Below are positions 27,401-35,672 of a stretch of DNA of 64,000 nucleotides, one piece after another. The notes below the pieces were generated by a model. That model was not told the DNA's origin, made no database searches, and worked only from the letters and a program-made list of their open reading frames with translations. The DNA comes from DASVWZ01 sp963708575 (lineage in GTDB: Bacteria > Acidobacteriota > Terriglobia > Terriglobales > Acidobacteriaceae), in NCBI GenBank assembly GCA_963708575.1, contig CAVPTB010000007.1, positions 2,628,183 through 2,692,182 on the forward strand, given 5' to 3'. Positions within the stretch are counted from its first letter, which is position 1, and each line of letters begins with the position of its first letter. The position numbers and the translations under genes are program-made.

Positions 27401-28046
27401 TGAGCACATCGCCTAGTTCTGAATTGTTATCGACTCCGTCCAGCAGAAAATTGTTCTGTAACGATCGCGCGCCATTGGAACTGAATCCGTAGCTGCTCTC
27501 AACTCGTGAACCCGGCTCCGCCGGGGCAATTCCAGCCCCCAAAAGGGCTAGCTGCGCGTAGTTTCGGCCGTTTAACGGTAGGGTGTTAATGGCTTTGCTG
27601 TTGACGACCTGGCCAAGTTCCGACGTTTCGGTATCAAGTTGCGGAGCCTGTGAAGTGATGCTCAATGTCTCATTAAAACTTCCCACCTTCAGCGTCACAT
27701 CCACCGCCGGCTTCGTTTGCACGTCCACGGTCACAGCGTCCGCTACTGCTTTCATGAAACCCTGTTTCTCGACCGACACCTGATAACGACCCACTTTCAG
27801 AGGAGCGGCGACATATTCTCCTTGAGCATTGCTGGTGACGGTGATTGAGGTTCCGCGATCCAGATCGGTGACCGTAACCTTCGCTCCAGTGACAACAGCT
27901 CCACTGGGATCTCTAACCAGTCCAACAATTGCTCCCGTATCTTTTTGGGCTAACGCGCTGCCGCAAATGCCGGCCAGAACTAACAGGGACAGAAAGAACC
28001 ATCTGCACTGTGTATGCTTTCTCGATGCTCTGATCAGTGCGTTCAT
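24444..28046 (-). CDS. TonB-dependent receptor with N-terminal carboxypeptidase-regulatory domain (Oar-like)
   Basis: An outer-membrane import receptor of 1200 residues. The ATG at 28046 follows AGGAGGAG; the frame runs on to 28106 without support. Residues 1-33 are a signal peptide ending near GSALAQ. A beta-sandwich CarboxypepD_reg domain (about 35-115, GAIVGLVRDPSGAVVTGA) is followed by the plug (about 120-245, with LPLNGRNYAQL and NNFLLDGVDNN) and a large barrel ending in QIQFALKFYF with the terminal phenylalanine. Asparagine-rich loops are frequent. It sits between a PfkB kinase and a divergent DeoR regulator, so a sugar or glycan ligand is likely. A palindrome at 28100-28119 lies just upstream of its start. 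Confidence 0.92.
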   Translation of the reverse strand: MNALIRASRKHTQCRWFFLSLLVLAGICGSALAQKDTGAIVGLVRDPSGAVVTGAKVTVTDLDRGTSITVTSNAQGEYVAAPLKVGRYQVSVEKQGFMKAVADAVTVDVQTKPAVDVTLKVGSFNETLSITSQAPQLDTETSELGQVVNSKAINTLPLNGRNYAQLALLGAGIAPAEPGSRVESSYGFSSNGARSLQNNFLLDGVDNNSELGDVLNGSAYVIQPSVDAIQEFKVQTNAYSAEFGRGNGAILNAVIKSGTNQFHGDAYEFLRNEALDGRNAFDVFGRQPYKQNQFGATLGGPIIKNKTFFFADYEGLRIREATPWLVSIPTPDMIGGNFSSFLTNTPVQALDPTTGLPNGQTALDCNGNPTYVGELFNTRLTKAAPSGVSPNYPTGLCGYPINGGIVPTNIIPANLIDPLAARLAALYPAPNVNLAGGNFLSDPKKSESQNNFDVRIDQTFSDRDNLFGRFSYEDQPSFIPSPFSNALDGGSFADGYQDDSYRSVAISEVHTFRPNLVNEFRVGYNRINSHRLNLNYNENISGQLNFPGVPFGPNIGGLPSLSFGDGTVSIGSSGYLPSVEKQNAFVVNENLSLVHGRHSLKFGTEIRREQFTMFQPAAPRGALGFGSDFTDNPAQPGTGGEAFGTFLLGIADSGSINNLHTVDYHRYVYSFFTEDDIRATQRLTLNLGLRYELFGTIKAAHNEQANFDFATDSLIVPAGQNAQLTPLLSSELPIQRNGTPGLISPDLKDFAPRVGFAYQMTPATVLRGGYGIFYGGEENGPFSNPSPGFNPPFFVTQAFSPPCSQAAANNNPGQPDCSIPGLNQLSNGFPATSLTDPNTPQLYSLDPHLKTPYTQQWHLGVQRELAKDTVLEISYAGSAGSRLYGFYNGNQATPTADSSIPTAPRRPAHATIPGSSTPCSVDNPDSCSPLFDTSIATLRSNITSNYNSLQARLEKRLSHGLQFQASYTYSHALDDASNASLGSGNNGDFRLQTDPMLEYGNADFDVRHRFVVSYAYDLPFGHGKWLAGNATGFVNQIVGNWQLAGITSASTGNWFTATDAVTNVSNSDCGGTVGFYCTRPNLVGNPNAAPCIPGTLFNTCAFAPNGVLGTFGDASRNIIRGPGLQEWDMSLFKIVPVREQMHFEFRAEFFNAFNHVNPLFGIPGEISQEPVTLERGTSQFGYAAAARAPRQIQFALKFYF

Positions 28047-28099
28047 TGGGCTCCTCCTGGGGCGTTTCGACTGATTCGGTTTGACGCGTGAATACTTTC

Positions 28100-28119
28100 G
28101 TATCATTTCGATTTGATAC
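28100..28119. promoter_or_regulatory. Candidate operator ahead of the TonB receptor gene
   Basis: Perfect inverted repeat GTATCA at 28100-28105 and TGATAC at 28114-28119 with an eight-base spacer, 54 bases upstream of the receptor start. On the minus strand a TTGACT (28146-28141) lies upstream of it with an A/T-rich -10-like TAATAG about 16 bases on, so a bound repressor would sit at or just past the start point. The divergent DeoR-family regulator is the obvious candidate. Confidence 0.35.
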
Positions 28120-28159
28120 TATTAGTTACGAACCGGCAAAAGTCAAGATCAAAATAGAA

Positions 28160-28175
28160 GGCTGCCCCGGCAGCC
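28160..28175. other. Perfect hairpin in the receptor/deoR intergenic region
   Basis: GGCTGCC at 28160-28166 and GGCAGCC at 28169-28175 pair over seven G/C-rich bases around a two-base centre. There is no U-run on either side, so it is a poor terminator; a cruciform or protein site is possible. Confidence 0.25.
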
Positions 28176-28353
28176 CCAATCCATCACAGTGATTAGTGAT
28201 TTCGACACTTAACTAGTAGCTGCGTATGGAGCTTCCCGCGCCGCAAGTCTGAGATTGCGCGCAGAAACTGTGGACAAACGAAAGGAAACGTTATAAAAGG
28301 AAATAGCAATCAAAAGGGTCTTCGGAGCGACCGGAGATCTGGCTAGCTATCCC

Positions 28354-29115
28354 ATGCTCAACGAAGAACGCCGCCGCGCCATTCTCGAACTGGTCAATCG
28401 CGACGGCCGTGTTTTAGTCCCGGATCTGGCTCGTCAGTTTCGAACTTCACAAGTCACCATTCGCAAAGACCTTGAGCTTCTGCATAGCCAGAGACAATTG
28501 CATCGCACCCACGGCGGCGCTTTGCCGGCGCGCGATCGCGCCCTGGATGATCCCAGCCTGCGTGAGAAAGAACAGCTTCATCGCAAAGAAAAGCTCCACA
28601 TTGCGGCTGCCGCAGCCCGCATGGTGAAGAACGGACAGGTCGTGATCCTCGATTCCGGAACCACAACCACGGCCGTCGCTCGCGCCCTGCGCGACTTCCA
28701 GAACCTAACCGTCATCACCAACGCCGTCAACATCGCCGCCGAGCTCGCGGGAACCTCGATCGAAGTCATTCTGACCGGTGGCACCCTCCGGAAGAATTCG
28801 TTCTCCCTGGTCGGGCCCATTGCCGAGGACACGCTTCGTCATCTCTCGGCCGACCTTTTGTTTCTTGCAGTCGACGGATTCGACACCGATTACGGGCTCA
28901 GCACTCCGAATCTCCTTGAAGCTAAAGTAAACCGCGTGATGGTCGAGATCGCAAAGCGCACGATCGCGGTTTGCGATTCCAGCAAGTTCGGCCGGCGCAG
29001 CTTATCCCTGATTATGTCGACTTCCTCCATGCACGAAGTAATCACCGATCGCAGTATTTCGAAATCCGATCTGAAAGCCTTGAAGAAGGCTGGGATCGAG
29101 GTCACGCTTGTCTAG
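28354..29115 (+). CDS. DeoR-family (AgaR/GlpR-type) repressor
   Basis: A 253-residue regulator. Residues 1-57 are the DeoR helix-turn-helix (RRRAILELVN, VPDLARQF, SQVTIRKDLELL) followed by the family's RTHGGAL hinge; residues 75-235 are the DeoRC sugar-phosphate-binding domain with the ILDSGTTTTAVARAL phosphate loop. DeoRC sensors bind a phosphorylated sugar and release DNA. It overlaps the next gene, an AgaS-like isomerase, by eight bases, so it should sense a metabolite of that pathway (for example galactosamine or tagatose phosphate). It is divergent from the TonB receptor and probably controls both directions. Confidence 0.9.
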   Translation: MLNEERRRAILELVNRDGRVLVPDLARQFRTSQVTIRKDLELLHSQRQLHRTHGGALPARDRALDDPSLREKEQLHRKEKLHIAAAAARMVKNGQVVILDSGTTTTAVARALRDFQNLTVITNAVNIAAELAGTSIEVILTGGTLRKNSFSLVGPIAEDTLRHLSADLLFLAVDGFDTDYGLSTPNLLEAKVNRVMVEIAKRTIAVCDSSKFGRRSLSLIMSTSSMHEVITDRSISKSDLKALKKAGIEVTLV

Positions 29116-30244
29116 CTCATCGCATTCTTCATCTACTGACGGCAAGGAAGCCAATCTGACTCAGCCGGGGCAACATAGCTTAAGCGAAATTCTTTCTCAG
29201 CCAGAGACGTGGGAGAAATGTTTCCGAGTCCTGACTCAAGAAGGGCGCTTGGCTGACATTCTGGAGCGCTTCCAGAATTCTGACGAATGGCTGTTCATCG
29301 GCTGCGGCTCCAGTTATTACATCGCGCTGGCTGCAGCCAACAGCATGACGGCTTTGACTGGCCGCAACGCTCGTGCCTTGCCCGCTTCCGAACTTCTGCT
29401 TTATCCCGAGATATCTCTCGCTGGCGGCGGACACCTTCCTGTACTCATCTCTCGCTCCGGGCAGACCTCTGAAGTTTTGCGAGCAGCCGAACTTTTGCGC
29501 GAACGTAATATCAAAACACTGGCGATCTCCTGCACTCCGGGTCAAGCTTTGCAATCGTTGGCCACCGAGGCCCTCACGCTTCCGGCGGACGAGCAGAGCA
29601 CAGTCATGACCCGCTCCTTCACCTCAATGTTGCTCGCATTACAATTTCTCGCCGCGAAGATCGCAGGCAACAGCGCATTCTGCGATTCGCTCATAGCGAT
29701 GCCAGAGCGCGCCGCACTCGCGCTGAAAAACACTCCTGACCAAATCCGCGGATTTGTCGAGCAGCACACCTTCGAAGATTACGTCGCCCTTGGTCACGGC
29801 CCGTTCTATGGTCTGGCTTGCGAATATGCGTTGAAGACCATGGAAATGTCGGTCTCTTACGCTCAATTCTTTCATCCCCTTGAGTTTCGCCACGGCCCCA
29901 AATCGATTGTCCGGCCAGAGACTCTTCTAACCTTCCTGCTTTCGGATGCGGGAGTCTCCTCCGAAACGGATCTTCTCAGAGAGATGAAGTCTCTGGGAGG
30001 CACGACGCTGGTCGTTGCGAACCGAGCCACGCCGGAGGCAAAGGCGGCGGCTGACTTGCTTGTTGAACTGTCGATCGACGCGACCGAACTTGTCCGCCTC
30101 GCGCCATCTCTCGTGCCAGGACAATTGCTCGGTCTCTACACCGGATTAAAAAAAGGCTTGAATCCAGACTCGCCGCGAAATCTGAGCCGTGCCGTGATCC
30201 TCGATAACGACAGTTCTAAAAGGCCGGAACATGCCGCGCTTTGA
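29108..30244 (+). CDS. SIS-domain sugar-phosphate isomerase/deaminase (AgaS-like)
   Basis: A 378-residue protein with two SIS domains (about 45-190 and 215-365). The first carries the phosphate-sugar motif GCGSSYYIAL and ISRSGQTSEVL; the stretch DEQSTVMTRSFTSM is typical of AgaS, a galactosamine-6-phosphate deaminase/isomerase. The relative FrlB-type deglycases are a second possibility. Start is TTG 29108, overlapping the regulator by eight bases and preceded by GAGG; no ATG occurs until residue 70, inside the SIS fold. It overlaps the following PfkB kinase by 14 bases, so regulator, isomerase and kinase are one coupled unit. A serine-rich N-terminus (SSSSHSSST) is unusual and may not be translated if a later start is used. 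Confidence 0.82.
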   Translation: MSSSSHSSSTDGKEANLTQPGQHSLSEILSQPETWEKCFRVLTQEGRLADILERFQNSDEWLFIGCGSSYYIALAAANSMTALTGRNARALPASELLLYPEISLAGGGHLPVLISRSGQTSEVLRAAELLRERNIKTLAISCTPGQALQSLATEALTLPADEQSTVMTRSFTSMLLALQFLAAKIAGNSAFCDSLIAMPERAALALKNTPDQIRGFVEQHTFEDYVALGHGPFYGLACEYALKTMEMSVSYAQFFHPLEFRHGPKSIVRPETLLTFLLSDAGVSSETDLLREMKSLGGTTLVVANRATPEAKAAADLLVELSIDATELVRLAPSLVPGQLLGLYTGLKKGLNPDSPRNLSRAVILDNDSSKRPEHAAL

Positions 30245-31187
30245 TGTCACCATCGCGGGAGAACTGAATCTCGATCTCATTCTCTACGGGCTGCCTGCCG
30301 AACTTCCAACCGAACGCGAACTTCTGGCCAGCGGGATGATGTTGACGCTCGGCTCGTCCTCGGCGATTGTGGCTCACAACTTGGCCTCGTTGGGCTCGCA
30401 GGTCGGCTTTCAGTCGCTCATCGGCAGAGATTCGCTTGGTCAGGTGGCTCTTGAACGTCTCGCCCAAAGCGGCGTTGACGTCTCCACCGTGTCACATACA
30501 GCTGACTCGCTCAGCACCGGAATCACCGTCATCCTGCAGCGTGGTAAAGAGCGCAATATCCTCACCTATCTCGGAACCATTGCCAAGCTTGCCTTCGAAA
30601 ACCTAGATTTGGAGTACCTGACCGATTCTCGGCACTTTCATCTTTCGTCGTACTATCTGCAAGCTGGCCTGCGACCGCACGTAGCGGAACTCTTTCGTCG
30701 GCTGAAATCGGCAGGCCTTACAATCTCTCTCGACACCAACGACGACCCCGAAGATCTTTGGGGCGGCGGCCTGCTGCAAATCCTGAAGTACGTCGACATC
30801 TTTCTTCCCAACCAGCGAGAAGCCTGCAAAATTACCGGTGTTGATAACGCAGAAGCTGCGTCGGCAAAGCTGGCTGAGATTGTGCCGCTGGTAGTAGTCA
30901 AGCTGGGAGCCAACGGGGCTGTTGCACGTCGCGGTCGTGGCCGCGATCGGATCGAGAGTCCCGCGTTGCGGATAGACGCGGTGGACAGTGTAGGGGCGGG
31001 CGACAGCTTTGACGCAGGGTTTCTACACTCCTACCTGAAAGGGCTGAGCCTGCCCGAGTGTCTGGCTGCTGCGAATGCCGCCGGCGCGCTTTCAACAACC
31101 CGGGCCGGCGGAACGGAAGCCTTCCGCGATCGTGCTCACCGCGAAAAGTTCCTGGATCAGCACGCGTCAACCTTGCGAACCCGCTAA
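30231..31187 (+). CDS. PfkB-family carbohydrate kinase
   Basis: A 318-residue sugar kinase with the family landmarks: VTIAGELNLDLIL at the N-terminus, the SSAIVAHNLASLG substrate-lid region, and DSVGAGDSFDAGF with the catalytic aspartate. It is closer to ribokinase/adenosine-kinase-like general PfkB proteins than to FruK. Translationally coupled to the AgaS-like gene (14-base overlap), so it likely phosphorylates that enzyme's product or substrate. The sugar cannot be named from sequence. It converges with the alpha-galactosidase gene with no bases between the stops. Confidence 0.87.
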   Translation: MPRFDVTIAGELNLDLILYGLPAELPTERELLASGMMLTLGSSSAIVAHNLASLGSQVGFQSLIGRDSLGQVALERLAQSGVDVSTVSHTADSLSTGITVILQRGKERNILTYLGTIAKLAFENLDLEYLTDSRHFHLSSYYLQAGLRPHVAELFRRLKSAGLTISLDTNDDPEDLWGGGLLQILKYVDIFLPNQREACKITGVDNAEAASAKLAEIVPLVVVKLGANGAVARRGRGRDRIESPALRIDAVDSVGAGDSFDAGFLHSYLKGLSLPECLAAANAAGALSTTRAGGTEAFRDRAHREKFLDQHASTLRTR

Positions 31188-33407
31188 CTACTGCGGGCTA
31201 ACTTCCAACAACAAGAATTGTTTGAATTCCGTTTTGAGTTTTGGCGATCGTCCCCCGTCGGCACGAACAGTCCCAAGGTCTTTCTGGTCGGGATAATCCA
31301 CCACATGGTAGTTCCCCGGTTTCAGCCCGCGTAACTCAATCTCACCCTTCCACGCAGCCTCCGACTTATCGGAGAAAAAGGCATAGTACGTCTTTTCGTC
31401 TTTTTGAATGGCGTACGCCTCAGGCGCATCGTAACCATAGACGTACAGATCCAGGAACGTTCCCTTCGAAAGCATCTTCTGGTTGTAGATGGCGATCCAC
31501 TTCTTCCAGCGTTCTTCTTTCTCTTTGGTCAGGTTCACATACTTGAATTTCGGGCCCGCATCCGGCCACACGAACTTGGTGCCGACCACTCCGCCCGTGC
31601 CCACGGTCGAGGCGAAGTCCTCACCATACTCGATCCAATTTGTGCCGATTTGTCGCATCGCCGAGAGTTCTACATGATCCCCATAAACCGCGGCCTCCGG
31701 CCCCAGCAGCGCTTTGTACATCTTGATGCGCCGTCGCACTTGTACCGCTCCGACTGGATCGGCCGTGACCGCCTGATCCATGTATGGCAGCCATGCCAAC
31801 GACGGAGGAGTTCCGCATGGACAACTCTGGGTTACGCTTTGCGGCTTCAGAGCCCGGGTCGTTTGAAAAATAATCTTATATACGTCCGCCATTCCGTTGA
31901 CTGAATCCTGCGGCGATTTGTGATGATGCGCCGGGTTGTAACAAGCCGGCACCGTATAGATGTTGTCCAGCTTCGATCCATCGAAATCCCAATCGTGAAT
32001 GAATTTTTCGGTGAGCTTCTTGTAATACTCCTGAACCCCGGGAACTGCCGGGCAAAGCACGGCAAGATCGCGCGTCATACGGGCATGCTTGCCGTTCTTA
32101 TCGAGAACCAGCCAATCCGGATGCTCCTTCACTACATCCGAGATCATGTATTTGTGCTCCTCGTACCTCCCTTGCCCATCTTCGACGCCGATCGGCAACC
32201 ACCAAAGCTGAACCAATAGCCCCTGATCGTGAAAGTCCTTCACCATTCGCTGAATGGTATCGCCCGGAAAAGTGTCTTGCCGTGGCAGCCAGTCTCCATA
32301 GTTATTGAACCAGCGATCATCGAGCGTGGCCCACTTGATTCCCAATTCCTTCAGTTTCGGAATGGTTCCGGTCATCTGCGCCGGTGTTACATTCGCTTCA
32401 TATCCCCAACCGCACCAACTGATGTTGTACGCTTCGCTCGATGGCTTAGGGATCACCCAGCCTTCTTTTTGCAGAATGCCCGACCAGCTTCTCAATGGTT
32501 CGTAGAAATCTCCTGCATAAATGGAAACAAAACTACGCGGCGTCGAATAGCTCTCTCCGGGCTTCAGAACTGTCCCCGCCGAAACTTTCAGTTCGGCGCT
32601 TACTCGTCCATCAGCGCCAACTTTTGTGGGTAGAGCCAGCGACAACGGAAGCGTTTCAATATGCCCAACTGCCTCTCCTACGGAAGCAGTCCAGAAAGCG
32701 ACCACTGGAATGCCGCCACCATAGCCGCCTTTAACAACTCCTCCCATCACGTTGGGTTGAGAAAAAGTCCGCGGGACTTTCAGGACGTCGTCTTTTCCCC
32801 AGTCATAGCTCGCCCCCTGAAAGGACCACATGTCATAAGGTTGCACCTTCGAGTTGACTCGCTGTGCACTGAAACGGTGGCGCTGGCTTACAACGTCGTC
32901 GATCGACACATCGGAGTTCCCCGCATTTGCGTAGGTCGTGCTCGCTATGAGGACGCCGGGAAAGTTGTCGTAAAGTTCGACCTCCAGAGTGCGATGAATT
33001 TGTTTGTTGTCTGGACCCACGCCTTCGCTAGGAATCTCCACATGTTTCCCGATCCCCATCTTGCCCGTCGCATCCGTTACCCTCGCACCAGCGAAATCGA
33101 GCGTAAAGCGAACCTGCTTCCCTGCCCGAAAGAGGGAATCACTTCCTTCGCTTCCTGGATCATCCAGCGTTAGCTTCTTTCCGTCTTTCAGCAGAAATGC
33201 CTGCACATATCCGTTCGCAAGGATTCGAAACTCAGCCGCCGCGCTTGCGATCACGATCGGGCCCTTTGGATGCAAATCGACACGAATCGCAGATGAGGAG
33301 CTCCCTGGCATTCCGCTGGCAGATCTCGGCCCCGCGCCCACAGCCAGAGTTATCATTAGAACCAGGACACACGCATCCGTGATTTTTGACCTTCTCTGCA
33401 TCTTCAT
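31188..33407 (-). CDS. Exported GH36-like alpha-galactosidase
   Basis: A 739-residue glycoside hydrolase with a signal peptide (about 1-31, ending GPRSASG). After a beta-sandwich N-domain (40-310), a TIM barrel starts near YNISWCGWGYEAN. The clan-D catalytic pair is visible: nucleophile D481 in DGSKLD and acid/base D550 in TADPVG. A C-terminal beta domain closes the protein. It should remove terminal alpha-galactose or alpha-N-acetylgalactosamine outside the cytoplasm. ATG 33407 follows GAAGGGG and overlaps the stop of the upstream amidohydrolase (ATGA), so the two are coupled; the frame runs to 33521 inside that gene. Neighbouring AgaS and PfkB genes support galactose or galactosamine release as the job. 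Confidence 0.85.
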   Translation of the reverse strand: MKMQRRSKITDACVLVLMITLAVGAGPRSASGMPGSSSSAIRVDLHPKGPIVIASAAAEFRILANGYVQAFLLKDGKKLTLDDPGSEGSDSLFRAGKQVRFTLDFAGARVTDATGKMGIGKHVEIPSEGVGPDNKQIHRTLEVELYDNFPGVLIASTTYANAGNSDVSIDDVVSQRHRFSAQRVNSKVQPYDMWSFQGASYDWGKDDVLKVPRTFSQPNVMGGVVKGGYGGGIPVVAFWTASVGEAVGHIETLPLSLALPTKVGADGRVSAELKVSAGTVLKPGESYSTPRSFVSIYAGDFYEPLRSWSGILQKEGWVIPKPSSEAYNISWCGWGYEANVTPAQMTGTIPKLKELGIKWATLDDRWFNNYGDWLPRQDTFPGDTIQRMVKDFHDQGLLVQLWWLPIGVEDGQGRYEEHKYMISDVVKEHPDWLVLDKNGKHARMTRDLAVLCPAVPGVQEYYKKLTEKFIHDWDFDGSKLDNIYTVPACYNPAHHHKSPQDSVNGMADVYKIIFQTTRALKPQSVTQSCPCGTPPSLAWLPYMDQAVTADPVGAVQVRRRIKMYKALLGPEAAVYGDHVELSAMRQIGTNWIEYGEDFASTVGTGGVVGTKFVWPDAGPKFKYVNLTKEKEERWKKWIAIYNQKMLSKGTFLDLYVYGYDAPEAYAIQKDEKTYYAFFSDKSEAAWKGEIELRGLKPGNYHVVDYPDQKDLGTVRADGGRSPKLKTEFKQFLLLEVSPQ

Positions 33408-34597
33408 CGTGACCCCTTCGTCGCGCTTACCTGCTTGAATCCTGCGAACAGGTGCTCTGCATTCCCGTGATAAACCTTTTCCAGCACCGGATCTGGCAAT
33501 TCCATGCCAGATATCTTCCACCGTCCCTGGCTGGGAGCACCCCAGTAATCGAAATACTCGTCCGCCGTTTCCAGCCAGCGAAAATAGTTTCGGTACATCT
33601 CCGCATCCATGCCATTGTCACTGCCGAACATCACACGATCCTGATACTTGAGGAACAGATCTTGTGCTCGTCGAGGTTGCCGTCCTAATTCTCCTTCGCG
33701 GCCGCCGAACTCCACCATCACATTCGGATAAGCATCGAGCATACCGGCCACCCAATCGAGATTCTCTGGCCATCCCATGTGCAGTGAAACGAAGGTTGTC
33801 GCACGATGCCTGGCAAACACTCGATTTCGCGCCTCCAGCAGCGCCTTAAACGAGGGGAACGGCGAGCCATAGAAACTCCAGTCCGGATGTTCGATCAATT
33901 CCTCGTAGCGCTCATTCTGCGCGTCGATGGGAAGGAAGAACGCTTCCGGATCTCCGGTATGAATGAAGACGGGAATCCCCAACCGGCCACACTCGTCAAA
34001 AATCGGATCCAGTCGCGGATCGTCGATGGTAATCAGTTTGCCCGACTTATCTTTCACACCCAGGCCCAGATCCTTCAGGATCTTCAGCCCACGTGCGCCG
34101 CGCGCTACACCATCATCTAACTGTCGGACCATTTCCCGACTGAAGTCCGGATCGTCGATTTTCGACCAATCAATCTGCGTGAAAACCACGAACCTTCCTG
34201 GATACGGCTTCACCATCGTATCAATCAGGTGTTGAAGCTTGTCTCCCCACATTCCGGTCAGGATTACCACCTGCCGTACATTGGTTTGATCCATCACGGC
34301 GACCACTTGCTCCGGAGGCATCTGGTCGCCGATACCCGCCGGATCGTTGGTGTGATTGTGAACATCGACGACGTAGAACTTCGCCTTCTCAATCCGGTGA
34401 GCAGGGACATGCAACATGGGCACGGGATGAAAATCCTTAAGAAGCAGGGTTTTCTTTTGATCTGCGTCGGCGGCCGCGTGATAACCGATTTGTGAGCCAT
34501 CCGACGCAGCTTGACCCAGCATCGCCGTCGGCAACAAGACGAAAGAAAGCGATACCGCACAGATGAAACCAACCCGGCAAAATGAACTCCTCAACAC
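33404..34597 (-). CDS. Exported amidohydrolase-2 family (TIM-barrel) protein
   Basis: A metal-dependent hydrolase or decarboxylase of the amidohydrolase-2 group. I choose the GTG at 34597, with GAGG eight bases upstream, giving 397 residues and a clean signal peptide (about 1-30, FICAVSLSFVLLPTAMLGQA); the frame is open to a TTG at 34630. The barrel shows VVDVHNHTND (metal site variant HNH), IPVFIHTGDPEAFF, FVSLHMGWPEN and FGSDNGMDAEMY, in family order. The substrate is unknown; relatives include lactone hydrolases and acyl decarboxylases. Its stop overlaps the GH36 start by four bases, so it works with that enzyme, perhaps on a modified galactoside. Confidence 0.82.
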   Translation of the reverse strand: MLRSSFCRVGFICAVSLSFVLLPTAMLGQAASDGSQIGYHAAADADQKKTLLLKDFHPVPMLHVPAHRIEKAKFYVVDVHNHTNDPAGIGDQMPPEQVVAVMDQTNVRQVVILTGMWGDKLQHLIDTMVKPYPGRFVVFTQIDWSKIDDPDFSREMVRQLDDGVARGARGLKILKDLGLGVKDKSGKLITIDDPRLDPIFDECGRLGIPVFIHTGDPEAFFLPIDAQNERYEELIEHPDWSFYGSPFPSFKALLEARNRVFARHRATTFVSLHMGWPENLDWVAGMLDAYPNVMVEFGGREGELGRQPRRAQDLFLKYQDRVMFGSDNGMDAEMYRNYFRWLETADEYFDYWGAPSQGRWKISGMELPDPVLEKVYHGNAEHLFAGFKQVSATKGSR

Positions 34598-34841
34598 GAT
34601 TAAGACCTCACTCAACTCAGAGTAGAGCAATTAAACGTAAGCATTCGCAACCTAACGTAATACTCTGTAAGCTTTCCGCTGTCAATGGGAATGGATGGGA
34701 ACGGCGTCGAACCAACCAACAAATCAGGGCTTGGACCGCATAAAAATGCGATTCTTGAAAAGCTAAGGTAAGGCGGCTCTGAAACCGCGTCCAGAGCGTA
34801 AACGCGATTGCAGAACCGCCTCTTGCTGCGCACCAATTTAT
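34598..34841. other. Intergenic gap with long inverted repeat
   Basis: This 244-base gap separates two minus-strand genes. An imperfect inverted repeat, GGCGGCTCTG at 34772-34781 and CAGAACCGCC at 34811-34820 (eight of ten paired), follows the outer-membrane protein gene and could end its transcript, though there is no U-run. The promoter for the amidohydrolase/GH36 pair should also lie here; no strong match was seen. Confidence 0.35.
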
Positions 34842-35672
34842 CTAGAAGGGGAAACGCACCGACAGGATCGCGTTGTGATTGGTCGTGTAGAAGTGAGTCG
34901 TCGCGATCTGGTATCCGCCGCCGAACGTCAGGCCCACCCTCCCGAACAGGTGCAATCGTCCAACGATCAGTCCTGGCGTCACAAAGTTCTGTTTCATGCC
35001 GTCGTGGTCACCCTGTTGGAAGAACGTTGAGTTGAGTTCTACTTCCGGCCAGAATTTCTTGAATACCCGGTATTGAAAGGTGTTGTTCCAGGAATAGTTT
35101 CTTCCCGAGATGTTGGTGTCAGCCGTCGGAAGCCCGACTCCAAAAGTTCCCTGCAGGTCGAAATTCCCAAATCCCTTACCGTAGGCAATCGTCGGAGTAA
35201 TCACTGCGTGCAATGCGCCGTTCTTGAATTGACCGGTCGGCAGGCTCCAGCCTAGAAAGGCCGTCAGAATATAGTTTCCGTGTTGCTCGTTTCTTGAGAG
35301 CAGCCGGTACTTCACCAGGAAGGCGACATCTCCAAATCCATTTTTGGTGACGGGACTGTTGTGGTCGATGTAGGGAGGAACGTTGAAAATAACTTCCACT
35401 TTCTCAAAAGGGATCAGTTCCAACCCTTTGCCGCCGTCATAGTTGTCGGTCGTAACGCCCTTTGGACTCGTTTGCCAGAGTTGATCGTAACGAACCTCCT
35501 CTTCGAGACGTGGGGTCGTCGTTGCAAGCGGAGTAACCCAGTGAGGCTGCTCGTCCTTGGTTTTATCCACTCGAGCAAACCAGTCAGAAAAATATCCATC
35601 GTCTTGCGCGAAACTCAGCGTTGGGACCAGACACAACACAGCCAGTGCACACAATAGACCAGCCTTACACAT
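34842..35672 (-). CDS. Putative outer-membrane beta-barrel protein (transporter-like)
   Basis: A 276-residue protein with a signal peptide (1-22, LCALAVLCLVPTLSFA). The remainder alternates short hydrophobic strands and glycine turns (FGDVAFLVKYRLL, GNYILTAFLGWSLPTGQ, FGRVGLTFGGGYQI) and ends in ILSVRFPF with a terminal phenylalanine, pointing to a small outer-membrane barrel. It resembles the phenol-degradation MetA-like barrel family, whose roles are poorly defined. A promoter-like pair is found just upstream at 35710-35739. No linked gene indicates a substrate. Confidence 0.75.
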   Translation of the reverse strand: MCKAGLLCALAVLCLVPTLSFAQDDGYFSDWFARVDKTKDEQPHWVTPLATTTPRLEEEVRYDQLWQTSPKGVTTDNYDGGKGLELIPFEKVEVIFNVPPYIDHNSPVTKNGFGDVAFLVKYRLLSRNEQHGNYILTAFLGWSLPTGQFKNGALHAVITPTIAYGKGFGNFDLQGTFGVGLPTADTNISGRNYSWNNTFQYRVFKKFWPEVELNSTFFQQGDHDGMKQNFVTPGLIVGRLHLFGRVGLTFGGGYQIATTHFYTTNHNAILSVRFPF

